The notes under the pieces were generated by a model. It did not search any database, was not told the origin of the DNA, and was given only the letters and a program-made list of their open reading frames with translations. Below are positions 53,938 to 62,088 of a stretch of 64,000 nt of DNA, one piece after another. The DNA comes from Sinomicrobium weinanense (GTDB lineage: Bacteria > Bacteroidota > Bacteroidia > Flavobacteriales > Flavobacteriaceae), in contig NZ_JAHKRR010000003.1 of NCBI RefSeq assembly GCF_018863395.1, forward strand, positions 434,001 to 498,000. The letters run 5' to 3'. The position numbers and the translations under genes were made by a program. Numbering within the stretch: the first letter of the stretch is position 1; every line of letters starts with the position of its first letter.

Positions 53938-56262
53938 CTAAAAATCAATTTCCTCAAAATCCCCTTCTTCCGGTTCCCCGGATATCGGTACTTTGGAGCA
54001 GTCCAATTCTATGGAAAGATCTTCGGGTTCCCTGAAGTCTTCTTTGGAAATGCCCAACTCTTTATCTGCGTAGCATTTTTTCATATACACCGCCCAGATG
54101 GGTAGCGCCATACTGGCTCCCTGCCCGTACTTGATACCCCTGAAATGGATAGCCCTGTCCTCTCCGCCTACCCATACCCCGGTAACCAGATTGGGCACCA
54201 TTCCCATAAACCAGCCATCGCTCTGGTTTTGTGTGGTCCCTGTTTTTCCGGCTATGGGATTGGTAAACTCATAGGGATATCCTGTGACGATCTCTTTGTA
54301 AAAGGTATTATTCACCGCCCAATTACCACGCAGCCTTGCTCCGGAACCGGACTGTGTAACTCCCTCCATGAGCTTTACGGTGGTATAGGCCACTTCATCA
54401 CTCATGACATCCCTGGTTTCCGGCACGGATTCGAACAGTACGGTACCATTCTTATCTTCGATACGGGTAACCATTACGGGTTTTACATACACTCCCTGAT
54501 TGGCAAAAGTACCGTAAGCCCCGACCATTTCATATACGGTAAAATCGGGGGTCCCCAGTGCGATAGAAGGTACCGGGGAAATATCGGACTCTACCCCGAG
54601 GTTTTTTACCAACTGTGATACCGGCACCGGCCCCACCTTGTCTATAAGGGTAGCCGTAATACTATTTACAGATTTAGCCAGTGCTTCCTTAAGCGTCAGC
54701 ATTCTACCCGTATACTTGCCGCCAGCATTCTTTGGGCACCAGGGCTTGGCATTCCCATATTTATTGGCCTCTACACAATGCTGTACATCCGGAAGCCGGT
54801 CGCAGGGCGACATACGCAGTTGGTCTATCGCAGTGGCATAGACAAAGGGCTTGAATGTGGAGCCCGATTGCCTGGCACCCTGTTTTACCTGGTCGTACTG
54901 AAAATGCTTATAGTTTATTCCGCCGACCCAAGCCCTTACATGGCCCGTCTGCGGCTCCATGGACATCATCCCGGTACGCAGAAAGAACTTGTAATAGCGG
55001 ATGGAGTCCATCGGGGTCATAATGGTATCTTTTTCCCCGTCCCAGCTAAAGACGGTCATCTCGGTCTTCTTTTTAAAGGACTCCCGTATTTCATTTTCAG
55101 ACTTATCCAGGTCGTCCCTCATTTTGCGCCAGCGTTCCGATCGTTTCATGGAACTTTCCATGGTAGCATCGACCTCTTCCTGGGTCAGCCCTAAGAATGG
55201 TGCTGTTTTATTCCGGTCGGGCGTATTCTGATGAAAAAATTCTGCCTGGAGTTTTTTCATATGCTCGGAAACCGCCTCCTCGGCATATTTTTGCATACGG
55301 TAATCTATCGTAGTGTAGACTTTAAGCCCGTCCAGGAAGATATTGTATTTATCACCGTTGGGTTTACGATTTTCAGGGTCGCTGGTCCAGTCTTTCAGGA
55401 AGCCCTGAAGATACATTCTGAAGTAGGTAGCCAGGCCTTCCCGATGGGATTCCCTGTTGAAATTGAGTTTTATGGGAAGGTTTTGTAACGAATCCTTTTC
55501 TTGTTCGGTTATGAAGTCGTTTTTCTCCATCTGGCGCAATACCACGTTTCGGCGGCGCTGTGTCAATTCCGGACGCCTCACAGGGCTGTAATAGGATGAA
55601 TTTTGCAACATTCCCGCAAACATGGCAGATTCCTCTATTTTCAGGTCCCCGGGTTCTTTTCCGAAATATATCCTGGAAGCTGACCGTATCCCGTCGGCCA
55701 TATTATCGAAATCGTAGATATTGAGATACATCGTTATGATCTCTTCTTTGGTATATTGTCTTTCCAGGCGGACCGCAATGATCCATTCTTTCATTTTCTG
55801 GATTACCCTTGCCACTATATTATTAGAGACCTTCTCTGTAAAAAGTTGCTTGGCCAACTGCTGTGTAAGCGTACTGGCCCCTCCCTTTTTCCCCAGGAAA
55901 ACAATAGCCCTTAATGTTCCTCTTGCATCTATCCCGGAATGTTTAAAATACCGTTCATCCTCCACGGCAACCACCGCTTTGACCAGATGATCCGGTAATT
56001 CATCATACGAAACCGGGGTTCTGTTATCGTTCAAGTAAAATTTACCCAAGGTTTTCCCATCGGCCGAAATGATCTCCGTAGCCAGGTTGGTCTGCGGGTT
56101 TTCCAGGACCTCAAATGTAGGCATGGTGCCGAACAACCCCCACGATGCCAATAAGAAGAACAACCCCGCCAGGGCAATCCCTCCGAAAAAAAGTCCCCAG
56201 AACCATTTTATATACTTGCCAAAACCTCGTTTTTTATCTTTTTTAGCAGGCTTTTTTTCCAT
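53938..56262 (-). CDS. mrcA: Penicillin-binding protein 1A (bifunctional class A PBP)
   Basis: Inner-membrane protein of 774 residues that polymerises and crosslinks peptidoglycan. A cytoplasmic basic tail and membrane helix (about 20-42) lead to the GT51 transglycosylase domain: EDERYFKHSGID (Glu101 catalytic), GASTLTQQLAKQLF and RKLKE-like region. The transpeptidase domain has SxxK (SGSTFKPF, Ser near 466), SxN (KSVNS) and KTG (AGKTGTTQNQSDGW). An acidic tail ends the protein. Bacteroidota lack the OB-type insert of E. coli PBP1A, and none is seen here. Confidence 0.95.
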   Translation of the reverse strand: MEKKPAKKDKKRGFGKYIKWFWGLFFGGIALAGLFFLLASWGLFGTMPTFEVLENPQTNLATEIISADGKTLGKFYLNDNRTPVSYDELPDHLVKAVVAVEDERYFKHSGIDARGTLRAIVFLGKKGGASTLTQQLAKQLFTEKVSNNIVARVIQKMKEWIIAVRLERQYTKEEIITMYLNIYDFDNMADGIRSASRIYFGKEPGDLKIEESAMFAGMLQNSSYYSPVRRPELTQRRRNVVLRQMEKNDFITEQEKDSLQNLPIKLNFNRESHREGLATYFRMYLQGFLKDWTSDPENRKPNGDKYNIFLDGLKVYTTIDYRMQKYAEEAVSEHMKKLQAEFFHQNTPDRNKTAPFLGLTQEEVDATMESSMKRSERWRKMRDDLDKSENEIRESFKKKTEMTVFSWDGEKDTIMTPMDSIRYYKFFLRTGMMSMEPQTGHVRAWVGGINYKHFQYDQVKQGARQSGSTFKPFVYATAIDQLRMSPCDRLPDVQHCVEANKYGNAKPWCPKNAGGKYTGRMLTLKEALAKSVNSITATLIDKVGPVPVSQLVKNLGVESDISPVPSIALGTPDFTVYEMVGAYGTFANQGVYVKPVMVTRIEDKNGTVLFESVPETRDVMSDEVAYTTVKLMEGVTQSGSGARLRGNWAVNNTFYKEIVTGYPYEFTNPIAGKTGTTQNQSDGWFMGMVPNLVTGVWVGGEDRAIHFRGIKYGQGASMALPIWAVYMKKCYADKELGISKEDFREPEDLSIELDCSKVPISGEPEEGDFEEIDF

Positions 56263-56267
56263 TACTC

Positions 56268-56348
56268 TAAGTTATTTGGTTATGGGGCTACCAGGTTATT
56301 GGGCTATGGGAGGGGGACTTAATAACTCAACAACCAAGTAACCAACTT
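56268..56348. repeat. Word-palindrome between gldH and the PBP1A gene
   Basis: The left arm is AAGTTATTTGGTTATGGGGC, then CAGGTTATTGGGCTATGGG. The right arm is ATAACTCAACAACCAAGTA, then ACCAACTT. It is weakly paired but keeps the G/T-first, A/C-second order. It fills the gldH-PBP1A gap. Confidence 0.55.
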
Positions 56349-56839
56349 TATTTTTTATCCGGTTTATCTATCTCTATTCCCACATCGGTGATCCCTTCCA
56401 GCTCTCCTACGCCTTCTACTTCCCCTACTTTCCTCATCGCGTGTTTAATGGCTACGGTATAGTTGCCCGAAGCAGGGAAAACCACATTTTCCTTATACCA
56501 CAACTTACTCTCCTTCAACTCGGTAAACCCCTGTCCCAGCCATTCCCCGTCGGGCCTTGCCATTTTGTATTCGAGGGTATCCGCAATGACCTTGCCATCG
56601 GGAAAATTCAGGTTAACAATAAGAAACAAGTTACTGAATTTATAGTTTTCATCGTTCCGCAAATGGATAAACATATTGTAGGGCTGTACGGTATCGGGGG
56701 GCCGGAAGGTAAAATCCACACTTTCGTCCTTGTCCCAGGCATTGTGAAGAGCCTGGTAATCGGAATACACATTGTTGGAATTACAGGATAACAAAAACAT
56801 ACATCCTGTCCAAAAAAATGATCTGATGATCTTATCCAT
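56348..56839 (-). CDS. gldH: Gliding motility lipoprotein GldH
   Basis: Outer-envelope lipoprotein of 163 residues needed for gliding and T9SS function in Flavobacteriaceae. The lipobox cysteine is Cys19 (MFLLSCNSN). Family-typical stretches are YSDYQALHNAWDKDESVDF, NMFIHLRNDENYKFSNLFLIVNLNFPDG and KHAMRKVGEVEGVGELEGITDVGIEI. It lies between ricT and the PBP1A gene on the same strand, a conserved neighbourhood. Confidence 0.93.
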   Translation of the reverse strand: MDKIIRSFFWTGCMFLLSCNSNNVYSDYQALHNAWDKDESVDFTFRPPDTVQPYNMFIHLRNDENYKFSNLFLIVNLNFPDGKVIADTLEYKMARPDGEWLGQGFTELKESKLWYKENVVFPASGNYTVAIKHAMRKVGEVEGVGELEGITDVGIEIDKPDKK

Positions 56840-56844
56840 CCGGA

Positions 56845-56938
56845 TTTTAGATTTACGGTTTACGATCTCAGATTTACGGTCTCAGGTTTGTTCTACTGTA
56901 AAATCCCAACGCGGAAATCTAAAATCGCAAATCATTAA
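56845..56938. repeat. Word repeat of ATTTACGGTTTACGATC units upstream of gldH
   Basis: The left part repeats AGATTTACGG twice with TTTACGATCTCAG between. The right part is AAATCCCAACGCGG, then AATCTAAAATCGCAAATC. Again G/T words first and A/C words second. It fills the ricT-gldH gap. Confidence 0.55.
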
Positions 56939-56944
56939 TTATGT

Positions 56945-58108
56945 TCATCCTCTTTTCTTTGTGGCCCTTTTGTGGTTTCTCTTTTTCCTGGTCTTGTTCT
57001 TCCGTTTCTTTTTGGGCTGGTCGAACCTGGTGAGGCTATCCTGTCCTACAACGTTTTCAAACTCCCGTTTAGTATCTTCCTCGGCAATTTCCGAAGCGTA
57101 TTCTTCCAGGCTTTCCACCTTGACATTGTCCTGATTCTTGCCAATGATCTCCTGTACCTGGTCCAGCATCAGTTTGTGCCAGTTGGCACTGTTTTCTTCA
57201 TAGGCATACCACAGAAAACCTTTGAATATATCTATTTTCTGGCAAATGGCCTTTCCTTTCCTGGTCTGCAACTTTACATCGGTCTTGGGAAATTCCTGGA
57301 GGGCATCGAGATAGGCATCCAGTTCGTAGTTAAGGCAGCACTTCAGTTTGCCGCACTGCCCTGCCAGTTTTTGCGGGTTGAGAGACAATTGCTGGTACCT
57401 GGCCGAAGAGGTATTGACCGACCGGAAGTCGGTAAGCCAGGTAGAACAACACAATTCCCTTCCGCAGGACCCCACACCTCCAAGGCGTGATGCTTCCTGG
57501 CGAAAACCTATCTGCCGCATCTCTATGCGTACATTAAAGGCCCGGGCCATATCTTTAATGAGTTGCCTGAAGTCTACCCGTTCATCAGCCGTATAGTAAA
57601 ATGTGGCTTTAGAACCATCTCCCTGGTACTCAATATCGGAAATTTTCATCTGAAGGCCCAGGGCAATAGCCAGTTCGCGCGATTTTTTCTTTACTTCTTC
57701 TTCCTTGTTCCTCACGGCGGTCCATACATCGACATCCCTTTGAGAGGCCTTGCGGTATATTTTAGGAAGGGAAGGGTCTTCCCAATCGGTCTTTTTCTTT
57801 TTCATCTGTACCTTTACCAGCTCGCCGGTAAGGGTAACGATCCCTACATCATGGCCCGAAGCGGCTTCGGTAGCTACGACATCTCCCATGGAAAGCGGTA
57901 GCTTTTCACTATTTCTGAAAAATTCCTTTCTGCTGTTTTTAAAGCGGACCTCCACACAGTCAAAAGATTGCTGGCCCGACGGAAGTGCCATATTGGAAAG
58001 CCAATCAAATACAGTAAGTTTATTGCAACCATCAGTCCCGCATGTTCCATTATTCTTACATCCTCGTGGCTGTCCTCCCTTACCGGTTGAACAACTGCTA
58101 CATCCCAT
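56945..58108 (-). CDS. ricT: RicT (YaaT/PSP1 domain) with cysteine-rich N-terminus
   Basis: PSP1-family protein of 387 residues. In Bacillus, RicT (YaaT) belongs to an Fe-S-containing complex that affects RNA maturation. The PSP1 core contains VEVRFKNSRKEFF, RVDFRQLIKDMARAFNVRIEMRQIG and the cysteine motifs GGVGSCGRELCCSTW and QCGKLKCCLNYELDAY. The first 28 residues add five cysteines (positions 3, 6, 17, 23, 28), and the last 25 residues are strongly basic (KKKRKNKTRKKR). It lies upstream of gldH and co-directional. The role in Bacteroidota is not established. Confidence 0.92.
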   Translation of the reverse strand: MGCSSCSTGKGGQPRGCKNNGTCGTDGCNKLTVFDWLSNMALPSGQQSFDCVEVRFKNSRKEFFRNSEKLPLSMGDVVATEAASGHDVGIVTLTGELVKVQMKKKKTDWEDPSLPKIYRKASQRDVDVWTAVRNKEEEVKKKSRELAIALGLQMKISDIEYQGDGSKATFYYTADERVDFRQLIKDMARAFNVRIEMRQIGFRQEASRLGGVGSCGRELCCSTWLTDFRSVNTSSARYQQLSLNPQKLAGQCGKLKCCLNYELDAYLDALQEFPKTDVKLQTRKGKAICQKIDIFKGFLWYAYEENSANWHKLMLDQVQEIIGKNQDNVKVESLEEYASEIAEEDTKREFENVVGQDSLTRFDQPKKKRKNKTRKKRNHKRATKKRG

Positions 58109-58239
58109 ATTTCATATATATTGTACCCGTATATCCCCGTATTTTTCACGGAAATATGCAGTAAAAGGTTCATAAATAATTCTCTCCGCGTAAGGCACCT
58201 CTGCACCTTACAAAATGTAAAGATACGGCTTTTTTTAGT

Positions 58240-58324
58240 TTACGGGTATTCGGGTATACCGGTATTCGGGTTGCGGGTTTTTGGTTTCATATTCATACAC
58301 TGGAATACCCGAATCCTCGCCTAC
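58240..58324. repeat. Word-palindrome, CGGGTATTCGGGTA family, between trhO and ricT
   Basis: The left arm is TACGGGTATTCGGGTATACC, then GGTATTCGGG and TTGCGGG. The right arm is GGAATACCCGAATCCTCG, then CCTACCC, which overlaps the trhO stop codon. Related to 29573-29641 and 30900-30973. Confidence 0.75.
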
Positions 58325-59352
58325 CCTTTAAATTTGAGTACCTCCGAACGTCCCTTCTTAAAAATGTTGTTGCTCTTATATTTTCCTTTGCGCAGGGCTT
58401 TTTGTTCTTCATACGGAAGGGCTACGACCTCCATACAGGCTTCCGAGCAACATCTGTTCATCTTTTCGGCGCATTCTTCGCATTGGATAAACAGCAAATG
58501 ACAGGCTTCATTGGCACAATTCACATGAGTGTCGCAGGGTTTACCGCATTGGTGACAATGGGCTATGATATCTTCCGATATACGCTCGGCCCTGCGTTCA
58601 TCGAAGACAAAGTTCTTCCCTATAAACTTATTTTCCAGATCTTTGCCTTTCACCTGCCGGGTATATTCAATAATACCACCCTCCAGCTGGTACACATCCT
58701 TAAAACCTTTGTGCTTAAAGTATGCACTTGCCTTCTCACAGCGGATGCCTCCGGTGCAGTACATCACCAGTTTTTTGTCTTCCTTGTGCTCCTTGAGGTC
58801 TTCCTCTATGATGGGCAGGGAATCCCGGAACGTATCTACATCGGGGGTGATAGCATTTTTAAAATGTCCTATCTCGCTTTCATAGTGGTTACGCATATCC
58901 ACCAGAATGGTATCCGGGTCTTCGATAAGTTCGTTGAATTTTTCGGCATCTACATGCACCCCTTTATCGGTGACATCAAAAGTATCGTCGTTCAGTCCGT
59001 CTGCGACAATCTTGTTCCTTACTTTTACCTTCAGTTTCAGAAAGGACTTGTCATCGTGCTCTATGGCGATATTGAGCCTTACATCCTTCAGGAAAGTAAT
59101 GCTGTCCAGGTGTTCCTTGAACGCCCTGAAATTATCTGCCGGGACGGAAAGCTGCCCGTTTATTCCCTCTCTGGCAATATATATCCTGCCGAGCACATCC
59201 ATTTCGTCCCAGGTAACAAAAAGGTGATTCCGGAAGATCTGCGGATTTTTAATGTGATGGTACTTGTAGAAAGAGAGTGTAAGGCGGTCCTTACCCGCTT
59301 TTTCGATAAGCTCTGCTCTTTCCTTAGCACTTAAAGTATTGTACAGTTGCAT
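58321..59352 (-). CDS. trhO: tRNA uridine(34) hydroxylase TrhO (rhodanese-domain)
   Basis: Rhodanese-domain protein of 343 residues. The TrhO family hydroxylates U34 of tRNA to 5-hydroxyuridine. The N-terminal region is REGINGQLSVP, the catalytic rhodanese cysteine is Cys199 in VMYCTGGIRCEKASAYFK, and the C-terminal cysteine cluster (CHQCGKPCDTHVNC, ACHLLFIQCEECAEKMNRCC) matches the UPF0176 architecture. Confidence 0.93.
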   Translation of the reverse strand: MQLYNTLSAKERAELIEKAGKDRLTLSFYKYHHIKNPQIFRNHLFVTWDEMDVLGRIYIAREGINGQLSVPADNFRAFKEHLDSITFLKDVRLNIAIEHDDKSFLKLKVKVRNKIVADGLNDDTFDVTDKGVHVDAEKFNELIEDPDTILVDMRNHYESEIGHFKNAITPDVDTFRDSLPIIEEDLKEHKEDKKLVMYCTGGIRCEKASAYFKHKGFKDVYQLEGGIIEYTRQVKGKDLENKFIGKNFVFDERRAERISEDIIAHCHQCGKPCDTHVNCANEACHLLFIQCEECAEKMNRCCSEACMEVVALPYEEQKALRKGKYKSNNIFKKGRSEVLKFKG

Positions 59353-59764
59353 GCTATACGAATTTTTAAGATTAAAGAAATCGAATAAGAAACTATCTAA
59401 GTTTTATCCCTTCGGCAAGCTCAGGGCATCGCCTTTGGTTCTTTTACGCGTCTTTTTCCGCCATGCTTCGGCTGCGCTCAGCAACCGTACTTCAGCTATT
59501 TTTCGCCACGTAGCTTTAAAATACCTTCGCCTGACGAAAAAATACACTATAAAATATTCCAAAAACAAAACATAGACAGCTTCTAATTTTTTTTGCAAAA
59601 GTAACTTTTTTTAACAGCACTGCAAAGTCCGCGTATTTTACGGAACACAGGCCATTTTTTCGCAGAGGGCATACGAAAGGGATAAACAACACCTTTCAAC
59701 CCGTTGTTACTCTGAAAAAGAAACACTAATTTAGCACGAATTATTTTTTAGAAAAAACGCAGTA
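59353..59764. other. 412-bp divergent intergenic region between trhO and recA
   Basis: Contains MITE-like element M copy 2 (59388-59584) with two inserted TTCGGC-type repeats, then an AT-rich stretch before recA. A TAATTTAG near 59727 could be a weak -7 box for recA. No LexA/SOS-box dyad is recognisable. Confidence 0.65.
59388..59584 (+). mobile_element. MITE-like element M, copy 2
   Basis: 197 bp. The left end is AGAAACTATCTAAGTTTTAT and the right end is the complement of AGAAGCTGTCTATGTTTTG. It shares the interior blocks of 16399-16561 in the same order but has gained CCTTCGGCAAGCTCAGGGC and GCTTCGGCTGCGCTCAGC segments, which look like later insertions of TTCGGC/CTCAG repeats. Confidence 0.75.
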
Positions 59765-60772
59765 ATGAGTTCAGAGAAAGACGCAAAACTAAAAGCCCTG
59801 AAGCTAACGCTGGATAAACTAGACAAGACCTACGGAAAAGGGGCGGTGATGAAAATGGGAGACCATGTGGTGGAAGACATGGAAGTCGTGCCCTCAGGGT
59901 CCATAGGCCTCGATATCGCCCTGGGAGTAGGCGGTTATCCAAAAGGCAGGGTCATAGAGATATACGGACCGGAATCATCGGGTAAGACCACCCTTACACT
60001 TCACGCCATGGCTGAGGCACAGAAAGCCGGCGGGATCGCGGCCTTTGTCGATGCGGAACACGCCTTTGACCGTTTTTATGCCCAAAAGCTCGGTGTGGAT
60101 GTGGACAACCTCATCATTTCCCAGCCCGACCACGGGGAACAGGCCCTGGAGATCGCCGACAACCTTATCCGTTCGGGAGCCATTGACATCGTTATTATCG
60201 ATTCTGTTGCGGCACTGACCCCGAAAAGCGAGATCGAGGGCGAAATGGGAGATTCCAAAATGGGACTGCACGCCCGGCTTATGTCTCAGGCCCTGCGAAA
60301 ACTCACGGCCAGCATAAGCAGGACCAAGTGTACCGTAATATTCATCAACCAGCTCCGGGAAAAGATCGGGGTTATGTTTGGCAATCCGGAGACCACTACC
60401 GGAGGTAACGCCCTTAAATTCTATGCCTCCGTACGGCTCGATATCCGGCGGTCTACCCAGATCAAGGACAGCAACGGTGAGGTAGCAGGTAACAAGACCA
60501 AGGTAAAAGTGGTGAAAAATAAGGTGGCCCCTCCCTTCAAGGCTACGGAATTCGACATTATGTATGGCGAAGGTATTTCCCGCGTAGGTGAAATACTGGA
60601 CCTGGGCGTGGAATACGAGATCATTAAAAAGAGTGGTTCCTGGTTTAGTTATGGCGACACCAAACTGGGACAGGGGAGAGATGCCGTAAAACTCCTCCTG
60701 GAAGACAACCCGGAACTCCTGGAAGAACTGGAAAGCAAGATCAAGGAAGCCCTGAAAGCCATAAAAAGCTAA
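59765..60772 (+). CDS. recA: Recombinase RecA
   Basis: Strand-exchange ATPase of 335 residues. The P-loop is GPESSGKTT (68-76), followed by [58 protein letters not shown] (Walker B and L1) and the L2/[20 protein letters not shown] segment. The C-terminus ends [13 protein letters not shown] and lacks a long acidic tail, normal for this phylum. A strong terminator follows. Confidence 0.98.
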   Translation: MSSEKDAKLKALKLTLDKLDKTYGKGAVMKMGDHVVEDMEVVPSGSIGLDIALGVGGYPKGRVIEIYGPESSGKTTLTLHAMAEAQKAGGIAAFVDAEHAFDRFYAQKLGVDVDNLIISQPDHGEQALEIADNLIRSGAIDIVIIDSVAALTPKSEIEGEMGDSKMGLHARLMSQALRKLTASISRTKCTVIFINQLREKIGVMFGNPETTTGGNALKFYASVRLDIRRSTQIKDSNGEVAGNKTKVKVVKNKVAPPFKATEFDIMYGEGISRVGEILDLGVEYEIIKKSGSWFSYGDTKLGQGRDAVKLLLEDNPELLEELESKIKEALKAIKS

Positions 60773-60804
60773 GAGACCGTCTAATAACTGCATTTTATAT
60801 TCGA

Positions 60805-60843
60805 AATCCTGCTCCCCTGACACAGAGAGCAGGATTTTTTTTG
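60805..60843 (+). terminator. Intrinsic terminator after recA
   Basis: AAATCCTGCTC (60805-60815) pairs with GAGCAGGATTT (60827-60837), followed by a run of eight to nine T. Confidence 0.9.
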
Positions 60844-61004
60844 TTTTCTGCGCAACCATATTATTCCATCAGCATCTTCTAAGCAGAAAATCGTCGTTAA
60901 TTGCGTTTGTGCGATAAAAACCACAAATGTAATTTTACACCCGAGAAGAAAATAAAAATACGTTTATAAAATAATAAAACCTCCTAAAATTAAAAAGAAA
61001 TAAC

Positions 61005-61478
61005 ATGAAAAAAGTAAGTATTGCAGCAGCATTTTTAACTCTGGTATTAGCTTTATCCGGATGCCTGAATGATGATGGTGTGAATTTTTATAACGAACCC
61101 ATCCCGATAACGGAAATAACCGATCTTCCCGACACCCTGGAGCCCGGAGAAACCTACACCATTGATTTTACATATAAAATCCCTACCGACTGCCACTCAT
61201 ACATTGGCTATCAAGGATTTATAGACAAGGAAAAATCTAACGATTCCGTACGTGTAGTTACGTTTGCAGCACTTGCCCAGGTTCAGACGAGCAAGGATTC
61301 GTGCCGGACATTAAACAGCGAAAAAAGCAGTACCATAGACGATTTCAAAATATCCGATGCCTCTCCAATCCCTTCTAAATATACAGTTCAATTCTGGACG
61401 GGAGTAGATGCTGACGGAGAAAGTGAATATATAATTTATGACATCCCGGTAAAAAAAGAAGAAGACGAAACTAATTAA
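61005..61478 (+). CDS. Lipoprotein of unknown function next to the ECF sigma gene
   Basis: Protein of 157 residues. The lipobox is Cys20 in LALSGCLND, followed by NDDG, an Asp-containing stretch that could aid surface export. The body is a beta-rich single domain (GETYTIDFTYKIPTDCHSYIGYQGF) with two further cysteines (Cys63 and Cys98 region) that may form a disulfide. It lies 63 bp upstream of the ECF sigma gene. Function unknown. Confidence 0.7.
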   Translation: MKKVSIAAAFLTLVLALSGCLNDDGVNFYNEPIPITEITDLPDTLEPGETYTIDFTYKIPTDCHSYIGYQGFIDKEKSNDSVRVVTFAALAQVQTSKDSCRTLNSEKSSTIDDFKISDASPIPSKYTVQFWTGVDADGESEYIIYDIPVKKEEDETN

Positions 61479-61541
61479 CCCCGATCCCTGTAACCATTAC
61501 AACAGTCCTACAGGGCCACCAAAACTAACGTAAAACTATAA

Positions 61542-62084
61542 GTGAGTTTAGAAGAACTCATAAACCGGTGCAAGGACCGGGACAGAAAGGCACAAGAGCA
61601 GTTATACCGTTTATTCAATGGTAAATTATACAGCATTTGTCTCAAATATTCCCGGAACCAGACAGAGGCGGAAGACAATCTGCAGGATAGCTTTATGGCC
61701 ATATTCAACAAGATCGGCCAGTACCGGTTCAAGGGTTCTTTTGAAGGCTGGGTGCGGAGAGTAACCGTAAATACCGTACTCCAGAAATACCGCAAGGAAA
61801 AGGTCTTTAACATCGTTTCGGAGGAAATCGAAGATGAAGTAGAAGTAGAAATTGAAGACGAGGACATCAGCCTGGATTACCTGCTGAGCATTATACAGAA
61901 ATTGCCGGACAAGTACAGGCTGACCTTCAATCTCTATGTCATGGACGGCTATTCCCATAAAGAAATTTCCGAAATGCTCGGGGTAACGGAAGGGACCTCC
62001 AAATCCAATCTCTCCAGGGCCAGAACGATCTTAAAAACATATATCGAAGAAGACCATCGTAAAAAAAAAGTGACATCACTATAA
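61542..62084 (+). CDS. ECF-type RNA polymerase sigma factor
   Basis: Sigma-70 family ECF factor of 180 residues. Region 2 is QLYRLFNGKLYSICLKYSRN and QTEAEDNLQDSFMAIFNKIGQYRFKGSFEGWVRRVTVN; region 4 is LPDKYRLTFNLYVMDGYSHKEISEMLGVTEGTSKSNLSRAR, a clear helix-turn-helix. The linker is unusually acidic (EEIEDEVEVEIEDEDIS). The start is GTG at 61542. It is 4 bp from the next gene, so the two are co-translated. The target regulon is unknown. Confidence 0.93.
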   Translation: MSLEELINRCKDRDRKAQEQLYRLFNGKLYSICLKYSRNQTEAEDNLQDSFMAIFNKIGQYRFKGSFEGWVRRVTVNTVLQKYRKEKVFNIVSEEIEDEVEVEIEDEDISLDYLLSIIQKLPDKYRLTFNLYVMDGYSHKEISEMLGVTEGTSKSNLSRARTILKTYIEEDHRKKKVTSL

Positions 62085-62088
62085 GGTA

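Noticed and set aside
59600-59764. SOS box upstream of recA
   Set aside because: No LexA-type dyad is recognisable and no lexA is in the window; only a weak -7-like sequence is seen.
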